Assembly: GCA_026395515.1 (NCBI GenBank)
Contig: JAPLYN010000004.1
Coordinates: 1-33,899 of the forward strand
Length of the DNA stretch: 33,899 bases
DNA from: Candidatus Peregrinibacteria bacterium
GTDB taxonomy: Bacteria > Patescibacteriota > Gracilibacteria > UBA1369 > LOWO2-01-FULL-3
Direction of reading: 5' to 3'
This document shows, piece by piece, positions 1-7,950 of the stretch. Within the stretch, counting starts at the first letter, position 1. Every line of letters starts with the position of its first letter. Under the pieces are notes generated by a model. It was not told the origin of the DNA. It ran no database searches and was given only the letters and a program-made list of their open reading frames with translations. Both the position numbers and the translations under genes were made by a program.

Positions 1-1
1 A

Positions 2-577
2 AAGAAGAATGTCGTAGCGATTACACCAATTGTTGAAAATTTGATTAATGCAAAAGCTTTCAGACCTTCAGATATTATTACTATGCTTTCCGGTCATACA
101 GTGGAGATTACGAATACCGATGGAGAAGGTCGTCTAATTCTTGCTGATGCCATTACTTACGGTCAGAAATTTGACCCTAAGTATATGCTCAGCATTGCGA
201 CGCTTACAGGCGCTGTTTCTGTCGCTCTCGGCGATCGTTATGCCGGTATCCTAGGAAATACGCCAGAATTACAAGATATGCTCTCAGACGCAGGAAAACA
301 GGTGGATGAACTTGTTTGGCCTTTGCCAATTCACCCAGATTTCAAAAAGAAATTAAATAGTACTGTTGCCGATCTTAAAAATAGGGATCCTGCTACTTTC
401 CGTCTTGCTGGAACAGCGAAAGGAGCCGCATTCTTAAGCAACTTCTACGGCAAAAAAGAATGGTGCCACATCGATATTGGAGGTACAGCTTTCACCAGCG
501 ACCCACAAGAATTCCAAACCATGGGAGCAACTGCTCATGGATTAAGACTTCTTTTGAGATTTATTGAAAATCTTTAG
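2..577 (+). CDS. pepA: Leucyl aminopeptidase (M17 family), 5'-truncated
   Basis: This is the C-terminal catalytic part of a cytosolic M17 dinuclear-metal aminopeptidase, which removes N-terminal residues from peptides. The reading frame is open from base 2, so the gene begins upstream of the window; the first in-frame ATG at 41 is internal. The family signature NTDGEGRL is present (usually NTDAEGRL; its Asp and Glu bind metal), preceded by the conserved SGHTVEI and followed by LADAITY. The later stretch with ATLTGA and the C-terminal GTAFTS and GATAHGLRLLLRF segments also match the family. The gene ends TAG and overlaps the stop of the convergent trxB by 3 bp. The family assignment is secure; the exact substrate preference cannot be seen. 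Confidence 0.95.
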   Translation, partial: KKNVVAITPIVENLINAKAFRPSDIITMLSGHTVEITNTDGEGRLILADAITYGQKFDPKYMLSIATLTGAVSVALGDRYAGILGNTPELQDMLSDAGKQVDELVWPLPIHPDFKKKLNSTVADLKNRDPATFRLAGTAKGAAFLSNFYGKKEWCHIDIGGTAFTSDPQEFQTMGATAHGLRLLLRFIENL

Positions 578-1509
578 AACCCATCGCCACTCGTACACAC
601 ATGAAATGCGTGATAAGACGCAGTCACGGCTTCAGCAGATCCTGTGATGGCTTGTTTGAATTCTGAATCACAACAGTCTCCAGCGGCAAATACTCCGTGC
701 ACATTTGTCTCGCTCTTGCGATTTATAATGATTTCTTTTTTAGCATTCAAAGCCACTCCCAAACCGCTAGCCAATTCCGTCTGTGGATCCTGGCCAATCG
801 CCATAAAAATTCCCTGCATCTCAATTTCCTTTCCTGACATCGTGCCTTCACCAGCTTTGAACTTCACTTTTTCCATACTCTTAGTGCCAGAAATAGATTC
901 TACTTCTGTCTTATAGAGGATTTCGATTTTTGGATTTTTGGAAATTCTTTGAGCATTCAAAGGTTCTGCTCTCAAGAAATCTTTACGCACAATTAAATAA
1001 ACTTTGCTCGCATGTTCACTCAAGAAAATGGCTTCCTTAGCAGCACTATCTCCGCCACCAACTACCGCCACAACTTTATTTTTGAAGAAAGCTCCATCAC
1101 AAAGTGCGCAATAAGAAACACCTTTATTTTCGAATTCCTTTTCACCAGGAACTCCCAAATGTTTATGCTTTGTACCAGTCGCAATCAAAACAGTTTTGCT
1201 AATATATTCTCCGTCTGAAGTAGTAGTTTTGAATTGAGGATATCCATTCGCATCTGGTAGTTTCTCAATTTTTGAAACAATTTCATTTTTAATTTCTGCG
1301 CCACTTGCTTCAGCATGTGAATATAGATTCATCGCTAAATCTGGACCAGAAATACTAATCACTCCCGGCCAGTTTTCTACTAAATGAGTAGTAGTGATAA
1401 GTCCCCCAGGTAATTCAGCAAAAACTAAAGTCTTAAGTCCTAAACGTGTCGCATACATTCCAGCAGAAAGTCCGCTGCATCCACCTCCAATAACAATAAA
1501 ATCGTACAT
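574..1509 (-). CDS. trxB: Thioredoxin reductase (FAD/NAD(P)-dependent)
   Basis: A low-molecular-weight thioredoxin reductase of 311 residues, the usual family length. It would pass electrons from a nicotinamide cofactor through FAD to a redox-active CxxC and on to thioredoxin in the cytoplasm. The FAD-binding GGGCSG motif is at residues 8-13, the redox pair CALC at 134-137 (usually CATC), the nucleotide-binding GGGDSA at 151-156, and the C-terminal FAD motif GVFAAGDC is present. The segment after the nucleotide-binding motif reads VRKDFLRA, where NADPH enzymes usually carry HRRxxxRA, so cofactor preference may differ. It lies 24 bp downstream of the NifU-like gene on the same strand and is probably cotranscribed with it. 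No Shine-Dalgarno site precedes the ATG. Confidence 0.95.
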   Translation of the reverse strand: MYDFIVIGGGCSGLSAGMYATRLGLKTLVFAELPGGLITTTHLVENWPGVISISGPDLAMNLYSHAEASGAEIKNEIVSKIEKLPDANGYPQFKTTTSDGEYISKTVLIATGTKHKHLGVPGEKEFENKGVSYCALCDGAFFKNKVVAVVGGGDSAAKEAIFLSEHASKVYLIVRKDFLRAEPLNAQRISKNPKIEILYKTEVESISGTKSMEKVKFKAGEGTMSGKEIEMQGIFMAIGQDPQTELASGLGVALNAKKEIIINRKSETNVHGVFAAGDCCDSEFKQAITGSAEAVTASYHAFHVCTSGDGF

Positions 1510-1533
1510 AGAATAAAAATTAATTAATCGCTG

Positions 1534-2121
1534 CTATTTTATACCACCAAAGGCAGTCTTTTTTCTATTCAGAATTTCCACCACTCTTCCTATACAGCTA
1601 TTACAGCCAGTCCCGGCGCCAGTGACCGCGCTCAGAGATTCCAGAGTATTATGACCTTTTTCAATTGCTTCCTGAATATCCAAATCAGTCACATGGCGAC
1701 AGTGACAAATTACTGTCTCCGTAGCCTTGCGAAGTCTTTCCTTTTGCTTAGTGTTTTCAAAGTAATTTACTATCGCTTTTTTCACAGCCCTAAGCGCCGG
1801 AATTGCGAACATGTCTTGTGGATGAATATTTTCATTGAGCATAGAAAAAATATCTTTTTCTTTTAACTTCAATGCATCCTCAATAAACATTCCTCCATTT
1901 TCATTCAACATCTCTGCGAGTTTCTCGGTGTATTTGCGCAAATTATCTTCGCCTTCAAAACTCCATTTGAATTCTTCAATTGCATCAAACTCCGGAATTT
2001 CTCGGTCACGACGAACCTTAATCCAAGTTTTTATTAAAGTTTTTGCATCAGCTGATTTACTTTTGCCAAAGCCATCGCTCATGTGAGTTTCCGCTTGCTG
2101 TACTGATAATTCATAATTCAT
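1534..2121 (-). CDS. NifU-like protein: degenerate IscU-type domain plus BFD-type [2Fe-2S] domain
   Basis: A protein of about 195 residues. The C-terminal third is a BFD-like [2Fe-2S] domain with CxC (ICHC) and, 31 residues later, CxxC (GCNSC), the cysteine spacing of NifU and bacterioferritin-associated ferredoxin. The N-terminal two thirds align by eye with the IscU/NifU scaffold fold (KTWIKV, a GGMFIEDALKL segment where NifU has GKTIEEAL, and ALRAVKKAIVNY), but the three scaffold cysteines are missing. It therefore probably no longer builds clusters and may act as an electron-transfer or regulatory partner. I chose the ATG at 2121 over the one at 2148 because a perfect TATAAT box lies inside the first codons of the longer version. 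It stands first in an operon with trxB. The domain reading is mine; the BFD part is the firmer half. Confidence 0.75.
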   Translation of the reverse strand: MNYELSVQQAETHMSDGFGKSKSADAKTLIKTWIKVRRDREIPEFDAIEEFKWSFEGEDNLRKYTEKLAEMLNENGGMFIEDALKLKEKDIFSMLNENIHPQDMFAIPALRAVKKAIVNYFENTKQKERLRKATETVICHCRHVTDLDIQEAIEKGHNTLESLSAVTGAGTGCNSCIGRVVEILNRKKTAFGGIK

Positions 2122-2130
2122 GATGGCCAC

Positions 2131-2136
2131 ATTATA
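2131..2136 (-). promoter_or_regulatory. -10 box of the NifU-like/trxB operon
   Basis: A perfect TATAAT on the minus strand lies 9 nt before the ATG at 2121. Transcription would begin within about two bases of the start codon, giving an essentially leaderless mRNA. No convincing -35 was found. Confidence 0.6.
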
Positions 2137-2251
2137 ACAATTCGCCATGAAAATACCATCTTCACAACTCCATCTGTCCAGAATTTAGAAAAAATTTAAG
2201 AAAATTTTAACTTTGTTTGTTACAAATAACTCGCGTCATAGGAAATACGCA

Positions 2252-2364
2252 GAAAATAAAACTCGTAGACCCCGCTCAATGGAGATGCCCATCTACCCCA
2301 TGCTAAGCCATGGCGTCGCACGAATTGTACGACACAAACTTGAGCGGGTTAGTCTACGGATGAC
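2252..2364 (-). ncRNA. Candidate structured RNA with a cloverleaf-like fold
   Basis: Bases 2264-2270 and 2271-2279 pair perfectly with 2352-2358 and 2340-2348, giving a 16-bp closing helix with a single 3-nt bulge (2349-2351). Inside it are three hairpins: 2283-2294 (AGAT/ATCT), 2298-2313 (CCATG/CATGG) and 2315-2333 (GTCG..AC/GT..CGAC with one C-A mismatch). The minus strand is favoured because the closing helix is followed there by the U-rich tail AGTTTTATTTTCT, and a -10-like TATGGT lies just upstream at 2376-2371. I do not recognise a known RNA family. A small mobile element with terminal inverted repeats is the main alternative. Confidence 0.5.
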
Positions 2365-2390
2365 GCCACTACCATAAAAAATAATTATGC

Positions 2391-2396
2391 TATAAT
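2391..2396 (+). promoter_or_regulatory. -10 box of hicBA
   Basis: A perfect TATAAT lies 28 nt before the ATG at 2425. It overlaps the upstream ATG at 2395, which therefore cannot be the start. There is no clear -35. Confidence 0.6.
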
Positions 2397-2424
2397 GAAC
2401 ACAGTCATTTTAAAAAGATTCTCA

Positions 2425-2628
2425 ATGATAAGTTTTAAAGTCGAAAAAGATGGGGAAAAATTCCACGCTTTTTGTCCTGAACTTACAGGCTGTCATACCT
2501 TCGGAGATAATCCAGAGGAGGCCTTAAAGAATCTCAAGAATGCGGTTTCATTATATCTAGATAACGAATTGGAGGAGCAAACCTTCGATTATCTAATTAA
2601 TGAAGCCAAAAAGAATGTCAAAATATAA
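2425..2628 (+). CDS. hicB: HicB-type antitoxin, short form
   Basis: A 67-residue HicB-family protein that should bind and neutralise the HicA mRNA interferase. It shows the family's partial RNase H-like fold: an ISFKVEKDGEKFHAFCPELTG strand-rich start, the typical CPELTGCHTFGDNPEEAL turn and helix, and a short acidic C-terminus. There is no C-terminal ribbon-helix-helix or HTH domain, so it probably cannot repress DNA alone. The start at 2425 is preferred because a -10 box overlaps the upstream ATG at 2395. The order is antitoxin first, and the 3' end overlaps hicA by 14 bp, which suggests translational coupling. Confidence 0.85.
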   Translation: MISFKVEKDGEKFHAFCPELTGCHTFGDNPEEALKNLKNAVSLYLDNELEEQTFDYLINEAKKNVKI

Positions 2629-2818
2629 CCTTTCACCTCGGAAATTAATTAAACTACTCCATGAAAATGGTTTTCATTTCATTCGTCAAAATGGAAGCCA
2701 TGCTCTATTTAAAAATTTCGACAAAAATCTTAAAGTCATTGTGCCAATACACTCAAAAGATATTCCCACAGGCACTCTTCTTGCTATCTTAAAAGACGCA
2801 AAAATAAAAATTATGTAA
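2615..2818 (+). CDS. hicA: HicA-type mRNA interferase toxin
   Basis: A 67-residue HicA toxin with a double-stranded-RNA-binding-like fold that cleaves mRNA. The family hallmarks are all present: SPRKLIKLLHENGF at the start, RQNGSHALF containing the catalytic histidine, VPIHSKDIPTGTL, and the closing ILKDAKI helix. The toxin therefore looks intact. An upstream in-frame ATG at 2600 exists, but 2615 gives the normal family N-terminus. It overlaps the end of hicB and ends 60 bp before the next gene's ATG. Confidence 0.88.
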   Translation: MSKYNLSPRKLIKLLHENGFHFIRQNGSHALFKNFDKNLKVIVPIHSKDIPTGTLLAILKDAKIKIM

Positions 2819-2837
2819 TATTTCATCTCGCCCGTGG

Positions 2838-2843
2838 TATACC
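2838..2843 (+). promoter_or_regulatory. Extended -10 promoter of the secreted Lys/Ala-rich gene
   Basis: The sequence TGGTATACC, an extended -10-like motif, lies about 35 nt upstream of the ATG at 2879. The leader is A/T-rich and has no Shine-Dalgarno site. Confidence 0.4.
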
Positions 2844-2878
2844 CTCACGAAAGTTCTTAATTTTTAACAAAAATATTT

Positions 2879-3460
2879 ATGAACACTAAACGTCTAGTAT
2901 CAGTAGTAATGATTCTTGGTTTAATGGCTACCAATATGGCTCAAGCTTTTGCTGATACTATTGTTAGTACTCCAAGCGATCCAGTCACAAATTCTACAAC
3001 TGTTCAAACAGAACATAAACTTGCTAAAGAAACTCGTGATGCTGCTAAGAAAGCAGAAAAAGCAAAAAAGCAGGCAGAGAAAGATGCAAAGAAGGCTGAG
3101 CTTGCAAAGAAAAAGGAGGCTAGAGCTGCAATCAGCGCTCAAGATCTAGTTTGCATGCAAACAGCAGTAGCTATTCGTGAGACTGCTGTAGTAAGCTCTT
3201 TCGATACATACTTCACAACTTTAAAAACAGCTTTGACTACAAGAATGGATGCTTTGAAAGCTGCTTGGGCTTTGACAGATGCAACTGCTCGTCAGGAGGC
3301 TGTGAAAAAAGCTTGGAGTGACTTTGATGCTGCGATGAAAGGCGACAGGGAAACTTTAAAAACAGCGAAGAAATCTGTTTGGGATGCTTTCCAGACTAGC
3401 AAGAAAACATGTCATGCGGCTGATGACGCTAAAGATTCTAAAGACGACACAAATTTATAA
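2879..3460 (+). CDS. Secreted Lys/Ala-rich coiled-coil protein, function unknown
   Basis: A 193-residue protein with a clear Sec signal peptide (cleavage probably after AQAFA, about residue 25). A Ser/Thr-rich linker is followed by a highly charged AKKAEKAKKQAEKDAKKAEL-type helix at about residues 50-80. The C-terminal half is a predicted helical domain bounded by two cysteines (in LVCMQTA and KKTCHAA), which could form a disulfide. The protein ends in an acidic tail. It is monocistronic, with its own promoter and a terminator 30 bp downstream. It was not recognised as a named family; a secreted or envelope-associated helical-bundle protein is as far as the sequence goes. Confidence 0.75.
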   Translation: MNTKRLVSVVMILGLMATNMAQAFADTIVSTPSDPVTNSTTVQTEHKLAKETRDAAKKAEKAKKQAEKDAKKAELAKKKEARAAISAQDLVCMQTAVAIRETAVVSSFDTYFTTLKTALTTRMDALKAAWALTDATARQEAVKKAWSDFDAAMKGDRETLKTAKKSVWDAFQTSKKTCHAADDAKDSKDDTNL

Positions 3461-3491
3461 TAGAATACGAACCAATAGGGAATAGCGGAAT

Positions 3492-3523
3492 GGCCCTGAT
3501 GAAAGTCAGGGTCATTTTGTTTG
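3492..3523 (+). terminator. Rho-independent terminator
   Basis: CCCTGA (3494-3499) pairs with TCAGGG (3506-3511) around a short loop and is followed by the T-rich tract TCATTTTGTTT. It closes the Lys/Ala-rich secreted-protein gene. Confidence 0.8.
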
Positions 3524-3553
3524 ACTAATCATTAAATTTCGTTATGGTATAGC
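3521..3553 (+). promoter_or_regulatory. Promoter of the DUF1501/diheme operon
   Basis: TTGACT at 3521-3526 is followed by TATGGT at 3543-3548 (16-bp spacer) or TATAGC at 3548-3553 (21-bp spacer). The 3586 ATG follows an A/T-rich leader without a Shine-Dalgarno site. The exact -10 is uncertain. Confidence 0.45.
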
Positions 3554-3585
3554 CAATTCATACAATAATTATCTTAATACTTTAA

Positions 3586-5034
3586 ATGGCTTTAGAAGGA
3601 TCACAATCCGAATCTCAAATATGGTTTCCTCAGGGGATGGATCTTCCATTTGAGCATATGCCAAACTTGGCAGGTGCAGATCTAGAGAGACTCACTGCCG
3701 AAGTAAATGGCGAGGCTGATCCTCGTACTCTAGAAGATTCCGGAGTTTCCAGACGTACTATTTTGAAAATGATGGCAGCTGCGGCAGGTTATACACTATT
3801 CAGATCAGCTCCAGCTTATGCCGACGCACCAGCCACTCTCAATACTGGTACAGGTGGTCCAGACTACGATCCTAAGTCTGTTTTCCATATTACTATTTCT
3901 GCTGTAGGAGGAATGGATCATATTTATACGCCATATGGATGGAATGTAGCTTCGAATATTCAACAAGGTCAGCTAAAAGGTGTTCCTTCGAATTTGTTTC
4001 CGGGCGCATTTAATTTCCCTGTCACTCCAGGTGCTACACCTACAGATCATTTTTTGAACATGTACGCTAAGGAAATGCTCCTTATTCGTCAGCATCAATT
4101 AACAAATGGTCACCAACAAGGAGAATTAGAAGCCGCAGTAGGAAGTACAACTGATATGCGTATGCCAGATAATATGGCGATTTTGGCTGCTCAAGATATG
4201 CCTGGTTCTGCTTTGGCCTATGTCACAGGTGGAGGAATTACTACTTTCCCAGCTGAAGTAATTGCCCCTAGTGATTTGAGTAATCTCGATTCATTCAAAG
4301 CTCTCGCTGATCCAAATGAATTAGATCCTAAAAATCCAAATTTAAATTCAAAGGCTCTTGCTGATAAATCTTTAGCGGATGTTTATGTAAGACGTAAAAA
4401 TGAATTTGATAAACAAAGATCTAATAAGCAATTATTACCAAAAGTTCGCGCTCGTGCAGGAGAACGTTTTACTGCGCAGGGAATTAGAGACAAGATGAAT
4501 CAGTTTTTGAATATTATTGGAACTGTTCAAACAAAATATAAAAATAATCAAATGGTTGCTGGTGGAGTAATTGCCATGAATCTCTTTCAGTTAGGGCAGA
4601 CTCGAGCAGCAAAATTTGAAATGGGTGGCTATGATACTCATGGAGATCCGGCTGGTGCTCAGACTATCCAGAGAAATTTAATTTTGTACCAAAATATTCA
4701 TTTATTGAAACTTGAAGCCGCAGCTATGGGCATTCCACTTTGTATTACTGTGGAAAGTGATTTTGGCCGTATAAATATGGGATCGGGAACAGGTCTTTCT
4801 GCTCATCATGAAGTAGGACATACCATGATTATTCATCCTTATATAAATGGTCCTCGTTTAGTAGGAGTGACTGATGCAAACAAGAAACTTGCTGGAACAA
4901 ACAATGCTACTGATACTAAATATTACGAAAAAGATATTGCCGGAACAAAGGATGCAAAACTCGCCGGACATGATCTCACCTTAACTACAGTAAGCACTCA
5001 AGATGCTGTAAGAAAAGCTTTAAAAGCTGCATAA
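3586..5034 (+). CDS. DUF1501-family protein, Tat-type signal
   Basis: A 482-residue protein of the DUF1501 family, a branch of the alkaline phosphatase/sulfatase-like fold whose biochemical role is not established. A twin-arginine motif SRRTILK sits at residues 55-61, after an unusually long 54-residue hydrophilic lead. It is followed by an Ala-rich hydrophobic stretch and a likely cleavage site near SAPAYA (residue 79), so export of a folded protein is expected. Family motifs include GGYDTHGD at about 347-354 and ESDFGR at 390-395, with AHHEVGH at 406-412 where the family usually has a histidine near the end of the metal site. The next gene starts 6 bp downstream and encodes a c-type heme lipoprotein, an arrangement like planctomycete and myxobacterial DUF1501/cytochrome pairs. 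Base use is host-like, not GC-rich. Confidence 0.82.
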   Translation: MALEGSQSESQIWFPQGMDLPFEHMPNLAGADLERLTAEVNGEADPRTLEDSGVSRRTILKMMAAAAGYTLFRSAPAYADAPATLNTGTGGPDYDPKSVFHITISAVGGMDHIYTPYGWNVASNIQQGQLKGVPSNLFPGAFNFPVTPGATPTDHFLNMYAKEMLLIRQHQLTNGHQQGELEAAVGSTTDMRMPDNMAILAAQDMPGSALAYVTGGGITTFPAEVIAPSDLSNLDSFKALADPNELDPKNPNLNSKALADKSLADVYVRRKNEFDKQRSNKQLLPKVRARAGERFTAQGIRDKMNQFLNIIGTVQTKYKNNQMVAGGVIAMNLFQLGQTRAAKFEMGGYDTHGDPAGAQTIQRNLILYQNIHLLKLEAAAMGIPLCITVESDFGRINMGSGTGLSAHHEVGHTMIIHPYINGPRLVGVTDANKKLAGTNNATDTKYYEKDIAGTKDAKLAGHDLTLTTVSTQDAVRKALKAA

Positions 5035-5040
5035 AATTTT

Positions 5041-7740
5041 ATGGATAAAATAGACTTTAGATCACAACCAGACGTTCAACGAACTCCAACTAGCGTTCCA
5101 AATAAACCATGGAATTCTGGCATAATGAACACAATCTCAAAACTTCGCAGTTCTCTCGGAATGATGGCTGCATTAGGAGTGATTAGTGGAACCGCTGCCT
5201 GTGGACCTACTGGAAATTCAGATAAATTTGGAGATAGTGCACAGATGCAAGGTGATGGATGGACTGGAGATTCCGCTTCTGCCGACAATTCAGGAGGCGA
5301 TGGATCCGGCACTGACGGAGACGCAAATATCGATACGAATATTGATCCACAAACCGGTTTAGTAATTTGTGATAAACAAGATCCCCTGACAGAACAATTT
5401 TTGGGACTAAGTGAAACACTAGAACAATGTAAGGGTTGTCATACCGAGAATGGTGCTTGGAGATGGAATACTAGTTCGCCTGCAGCCTTGAAAGATTCCA
5501 TGGGTAGTTTTAGTAAATTTGCTCGTATGAGAGCCGACAATGGACAGCCGTTTATTGTCGAACTTCCTCAAGGTCAAACAACTGTTGCTGGAGTAGTTAT
5601 TAAGCACCAAGGTGGTCATCGAGATTTATCAGAATTGGATAAACAGATGCTGACTTCATATGCTGAATCTTTAGAATCACATGATGCAAAAAATGGCACG
5701 AATTCAGCACTGCCAGAAATTAATACAAATTGTAATGACGGACAATTGCATATTACTCAGGAAGAATTTTTTCAGACTGTAGAGATGCTTTCCAATCCAG
5801 AAGTTCTAGCAAAATTTCTACGTATGTTCGCTCCGAGTTTGCCTGAGAATGCTCCTAACGTAGATTCAGACGAAGCTCTTGCCGCAAATATTCGTCAAGC
5901 CACTCATACTCCGGCATTTTATAAATGGTTGGAAAATGAATTTAATTATCTTACTGGAGCTAGAAGACTTAGTGGGAAAAACGATGCGATAGATTCTTTG
6001 ACGAAAATGATTCCAAGCTTGAAGGCAAATTTAGTTGGTGCAGATAATGCTGATGTGGCCGACAGTTTGAATGACTTACTTTTGTATATTGCTTTTAATG
6101 AATTGCCACTTACAGAATTGCTCAAGGCTCAATATATTATTTTGCCTGGAGAAAAAATGAATAAGGATGATCCGAATTTCAATATTGCTGCACATTTAAT
6201 TAAAGTTCCTGTTAATGAGCCACCAATCGCTGGAATGTTTACTCATCCAGAATGGTTGCACATCAACAATTCTATGGCTTCAAATCAAGATCGTGCTCGT
6301 ACATTAAAGGCTCTGAGATTTGCGATAGATTTTGACATTCTTAGTTTAGGTGCTCAAATGACCCCGGATGACAATAAACAATACAAAGATCCGGTAACTA
6401 TTAATAATCCTGATTGTGCTGGTTGTCATAATGGAAAGGGACATATGGATCAAATCGCGCCGATATGGTCCAGATATCCAGACGTAGATGGCAAATTCGA
6501 TTCTTCGGATAATTTCAAATTTCCAGTCGATCAATTAATAGTTAGTTACAACGGACATAAAATTAATATCAACGCTAAAGATTCTGCCAGACAGTTGATG
6601 ACATTCTTAGTGCTCGATCCAGAAATGGATGAAAGCGCTCCAGATTTCAATCCTGATCGTCAGTATCCTTTTGCGCGTTCAATGTCCAAAATGGTTTATA
6701 AAATGATTACTCATAATGAACCACTTACTCGTCCTGCTGCCGGTGAGGCTAATTACGATGATAAATTATTGAGATATAATGCTGAGAGCGGATTCTTCAG
6801 AGACATGGCTAAATTTTTGAAAGCTAATAAATATAATCTTCGTGAATTGGTGATAAAAATGGTGATGAGTCCACACTTCCGCGCGAACGGAAATTTGAAT
6901 GCGACTATTACTCCTAATAGAGAAATTCAATTAGAAAATGTTGGTCCAAATTTAATTACGCCTGAAGAATTGGATGTGCGTTTGCATCAATTATTTGGTG
7001 ATGATATTTTTAAATTAGGCATTCACCAAATGGTAATGAAAGATCATTTTGTGGAACTCGGAGGTAGTGATCCTTTGGTTGGAAATAAACGTAATTCTAC
7101 AGGTGATTCTAGTAAAGAATTAGCTCTCAATGCTGTGGCTTTCAAATGTGGAGCTGCTGTGGTTTCTGATCTTTCGAAAGCCCCTGCAGACAGAAAGATT
7201 TTCAATGCATTAACTGGTGGCGCAATTCAAGATTTGAAACCAAAAGTAAATTTTGAGGATGTAGATACTATTCCAGAAGTTGAATTCCAAATGCGTCAGG
7301 TTTTTGTGAGAATTAGACATTTGGCTCTTGGACAATTTAAATTGAGCACAAATGATAAATTGATTGATCAGGATTTCAAGAAATGGTTGGAAATGTGGGC
7401 CCAATACAAAGATGATTTGGGTAGTAAACAAGTTGCTACATTACAACAAAGTGGAAACATAAAAGGGGATCCATATGGAGTAATTCGTACTTGGGAAGCT
7501 TTCATGGTTGATTTGATAGCTAGTTCAAAATTTTATTTTAGTTCACCGGTAGATGATAATACTGAATCAAAGAATGATATTCCAACATTTATGTTGAAGG
7601 CTATGGACGGTGCTCCAGAATCTGTTCATGAAATGGTTGCCGAACATAATGAAAGAGCTGCCAGAGAAATTGTCAGAAAAGAATTGGAAAAAATAGTTAG
7701 TCACTTACTTGCTGGAGGCGAATTAGAAGTTGCAGCTTAA
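5041..7740 (+). CDS. Large exported lipoprotein with two c-type heme motifs
   Basis: An 899-residue protein. A hydrophobic segment at residues 38-53 ends in a lipobox-like TAAC (Cys54). The ATG at 5125 (residue 29) would give a standard-length lipoprotein signal and may be the true start; the ATG at 5041 lies 6 bp after the DUF1501 stop. After Cys54 comes a Gly/Asp/Ser-rich linker of about 45 residues. Two covalent-heme motifs are visible, CKGCH at 130-134 and CAGCH at 459-463. Later segments (about 540-620, with KMVYKMITHNEP and ELVIKMVMSPHFRANG) resemble the layout of DUF1588/DUF1592-type cytochrome proteins of Planctomycetota and Myxococcota. That family link is a resemblance by eye. It probably works at the cell surface with the DUF1501 protein. 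A diheme protein is unexpected in a reduced genome, because heme supply and cytochrome c maturation would be required. Confidence 0.75.
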   Translation: MDKIDFRSQPDVQRTPTSVPNKPWNSGIMNTISKLRSSLGMMAALGVISGTAACGPTGNSDKFGDSAQMQGDGWTGDSASADNSGGDGSGTDGDANIDTNIDPQTGLVICDKQDPLTEQFLGLSETLEQCKGCHTENGAWRWNTSSPAALKDSMGSFSKFARMRADNGQPFIVELPQGQTTVAGVVIKHQGGHRDLSELDKQMLTSYAESLESHDAKNGTNSALPEINTNCNDGQLHITQEEFFQTVEMLSNPEVLAKFLRMFAPSLPENAPNVDSDEALAANIRQATHTPAFYKWLENEFNYLTGARRLSGKNDAIDSLTKMIPSLKANLVGADNADVADSLNDLLLYIAFNELPLTELLKAQYIILPGEKMNKDDPNFNIAAHLIKVPVNEPPIAGMFTHPEWLHINNSMASNQDRARTLKALRFAIDFDILSLGAQMTPDDNKQYKDPVTINNPDCAGCHNGKGHMDQIAPIWSRYPDVDGKFDSSDNFKFPVDQLIVSYNGHKININAKDSARQLMTFLVLDPEMDESAPDFNPDRQYPFARSMSKMVYKMITHNEPLTRPAAGEANYDDKLLRYNAESGFFRDMAKFLKANKYNLRELVIKMVMSPHFRANGNLNATITPNREIQLENVGPNLITPEELDVRLHQLFGDDIFKLGIHQMVMKDHFVELGGSDPLVGNKRNSTGDSSKELALNAVAFKCGAAVVSDLSKAPADRKIFNALTGGAIQDLKPKVNFEDVDTIPEVEFQMRQVFVRIRHLALGQFKLSTNDKLIDQDFKKWLEMWAQYKDDLGSKQVATLQQSGNIKGDPYGVIRTWEAFMVDLIASSKFYFSSPVDDNTESKNDIPTFMLKAMDGAPESVHEMVAEHNERAAREIVRKELEKIVSHLLAGGELEVAA

Positions 7741-7846
7741 TTTCAGGCATGGCTAAAAACTGTGCACGCAAAAAGGACCGAGCGCACGGCGCGAGGGCAC
7801 AACGAAAAAATGTGGCAAAGAAAAAGACAACTCGCAAGGTGTATGG

Positions 7847-7917
7847 CTTTTCCTGGGTACTTGTCGAATGAGGTACCCGATTTATTAGTGGGTCCTTGGT
7901 CGAACGACCTGGAAAAA
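7847..7917. other. Inverted-repeat cluster folding as a three-way junction
   Basis: TTTTCC (7848-7853) pairs with GGAAAA (7911-7916). It encloses two hairpins, GGGTAC/GTACCC (7855-7860 with 7873-7878) and GGTCG/CGACC (7898-7902 with 7905-7909, 2-nt loop). All arms are perfect. It could be part of an RNA or the 3' end of the diheme gene's transcript; the strand is unclear. Confidence 0.45.
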
Positions 7918-7950
7918 GTTTTTGAATTTTATAAATTTTGGGAAATGGAC

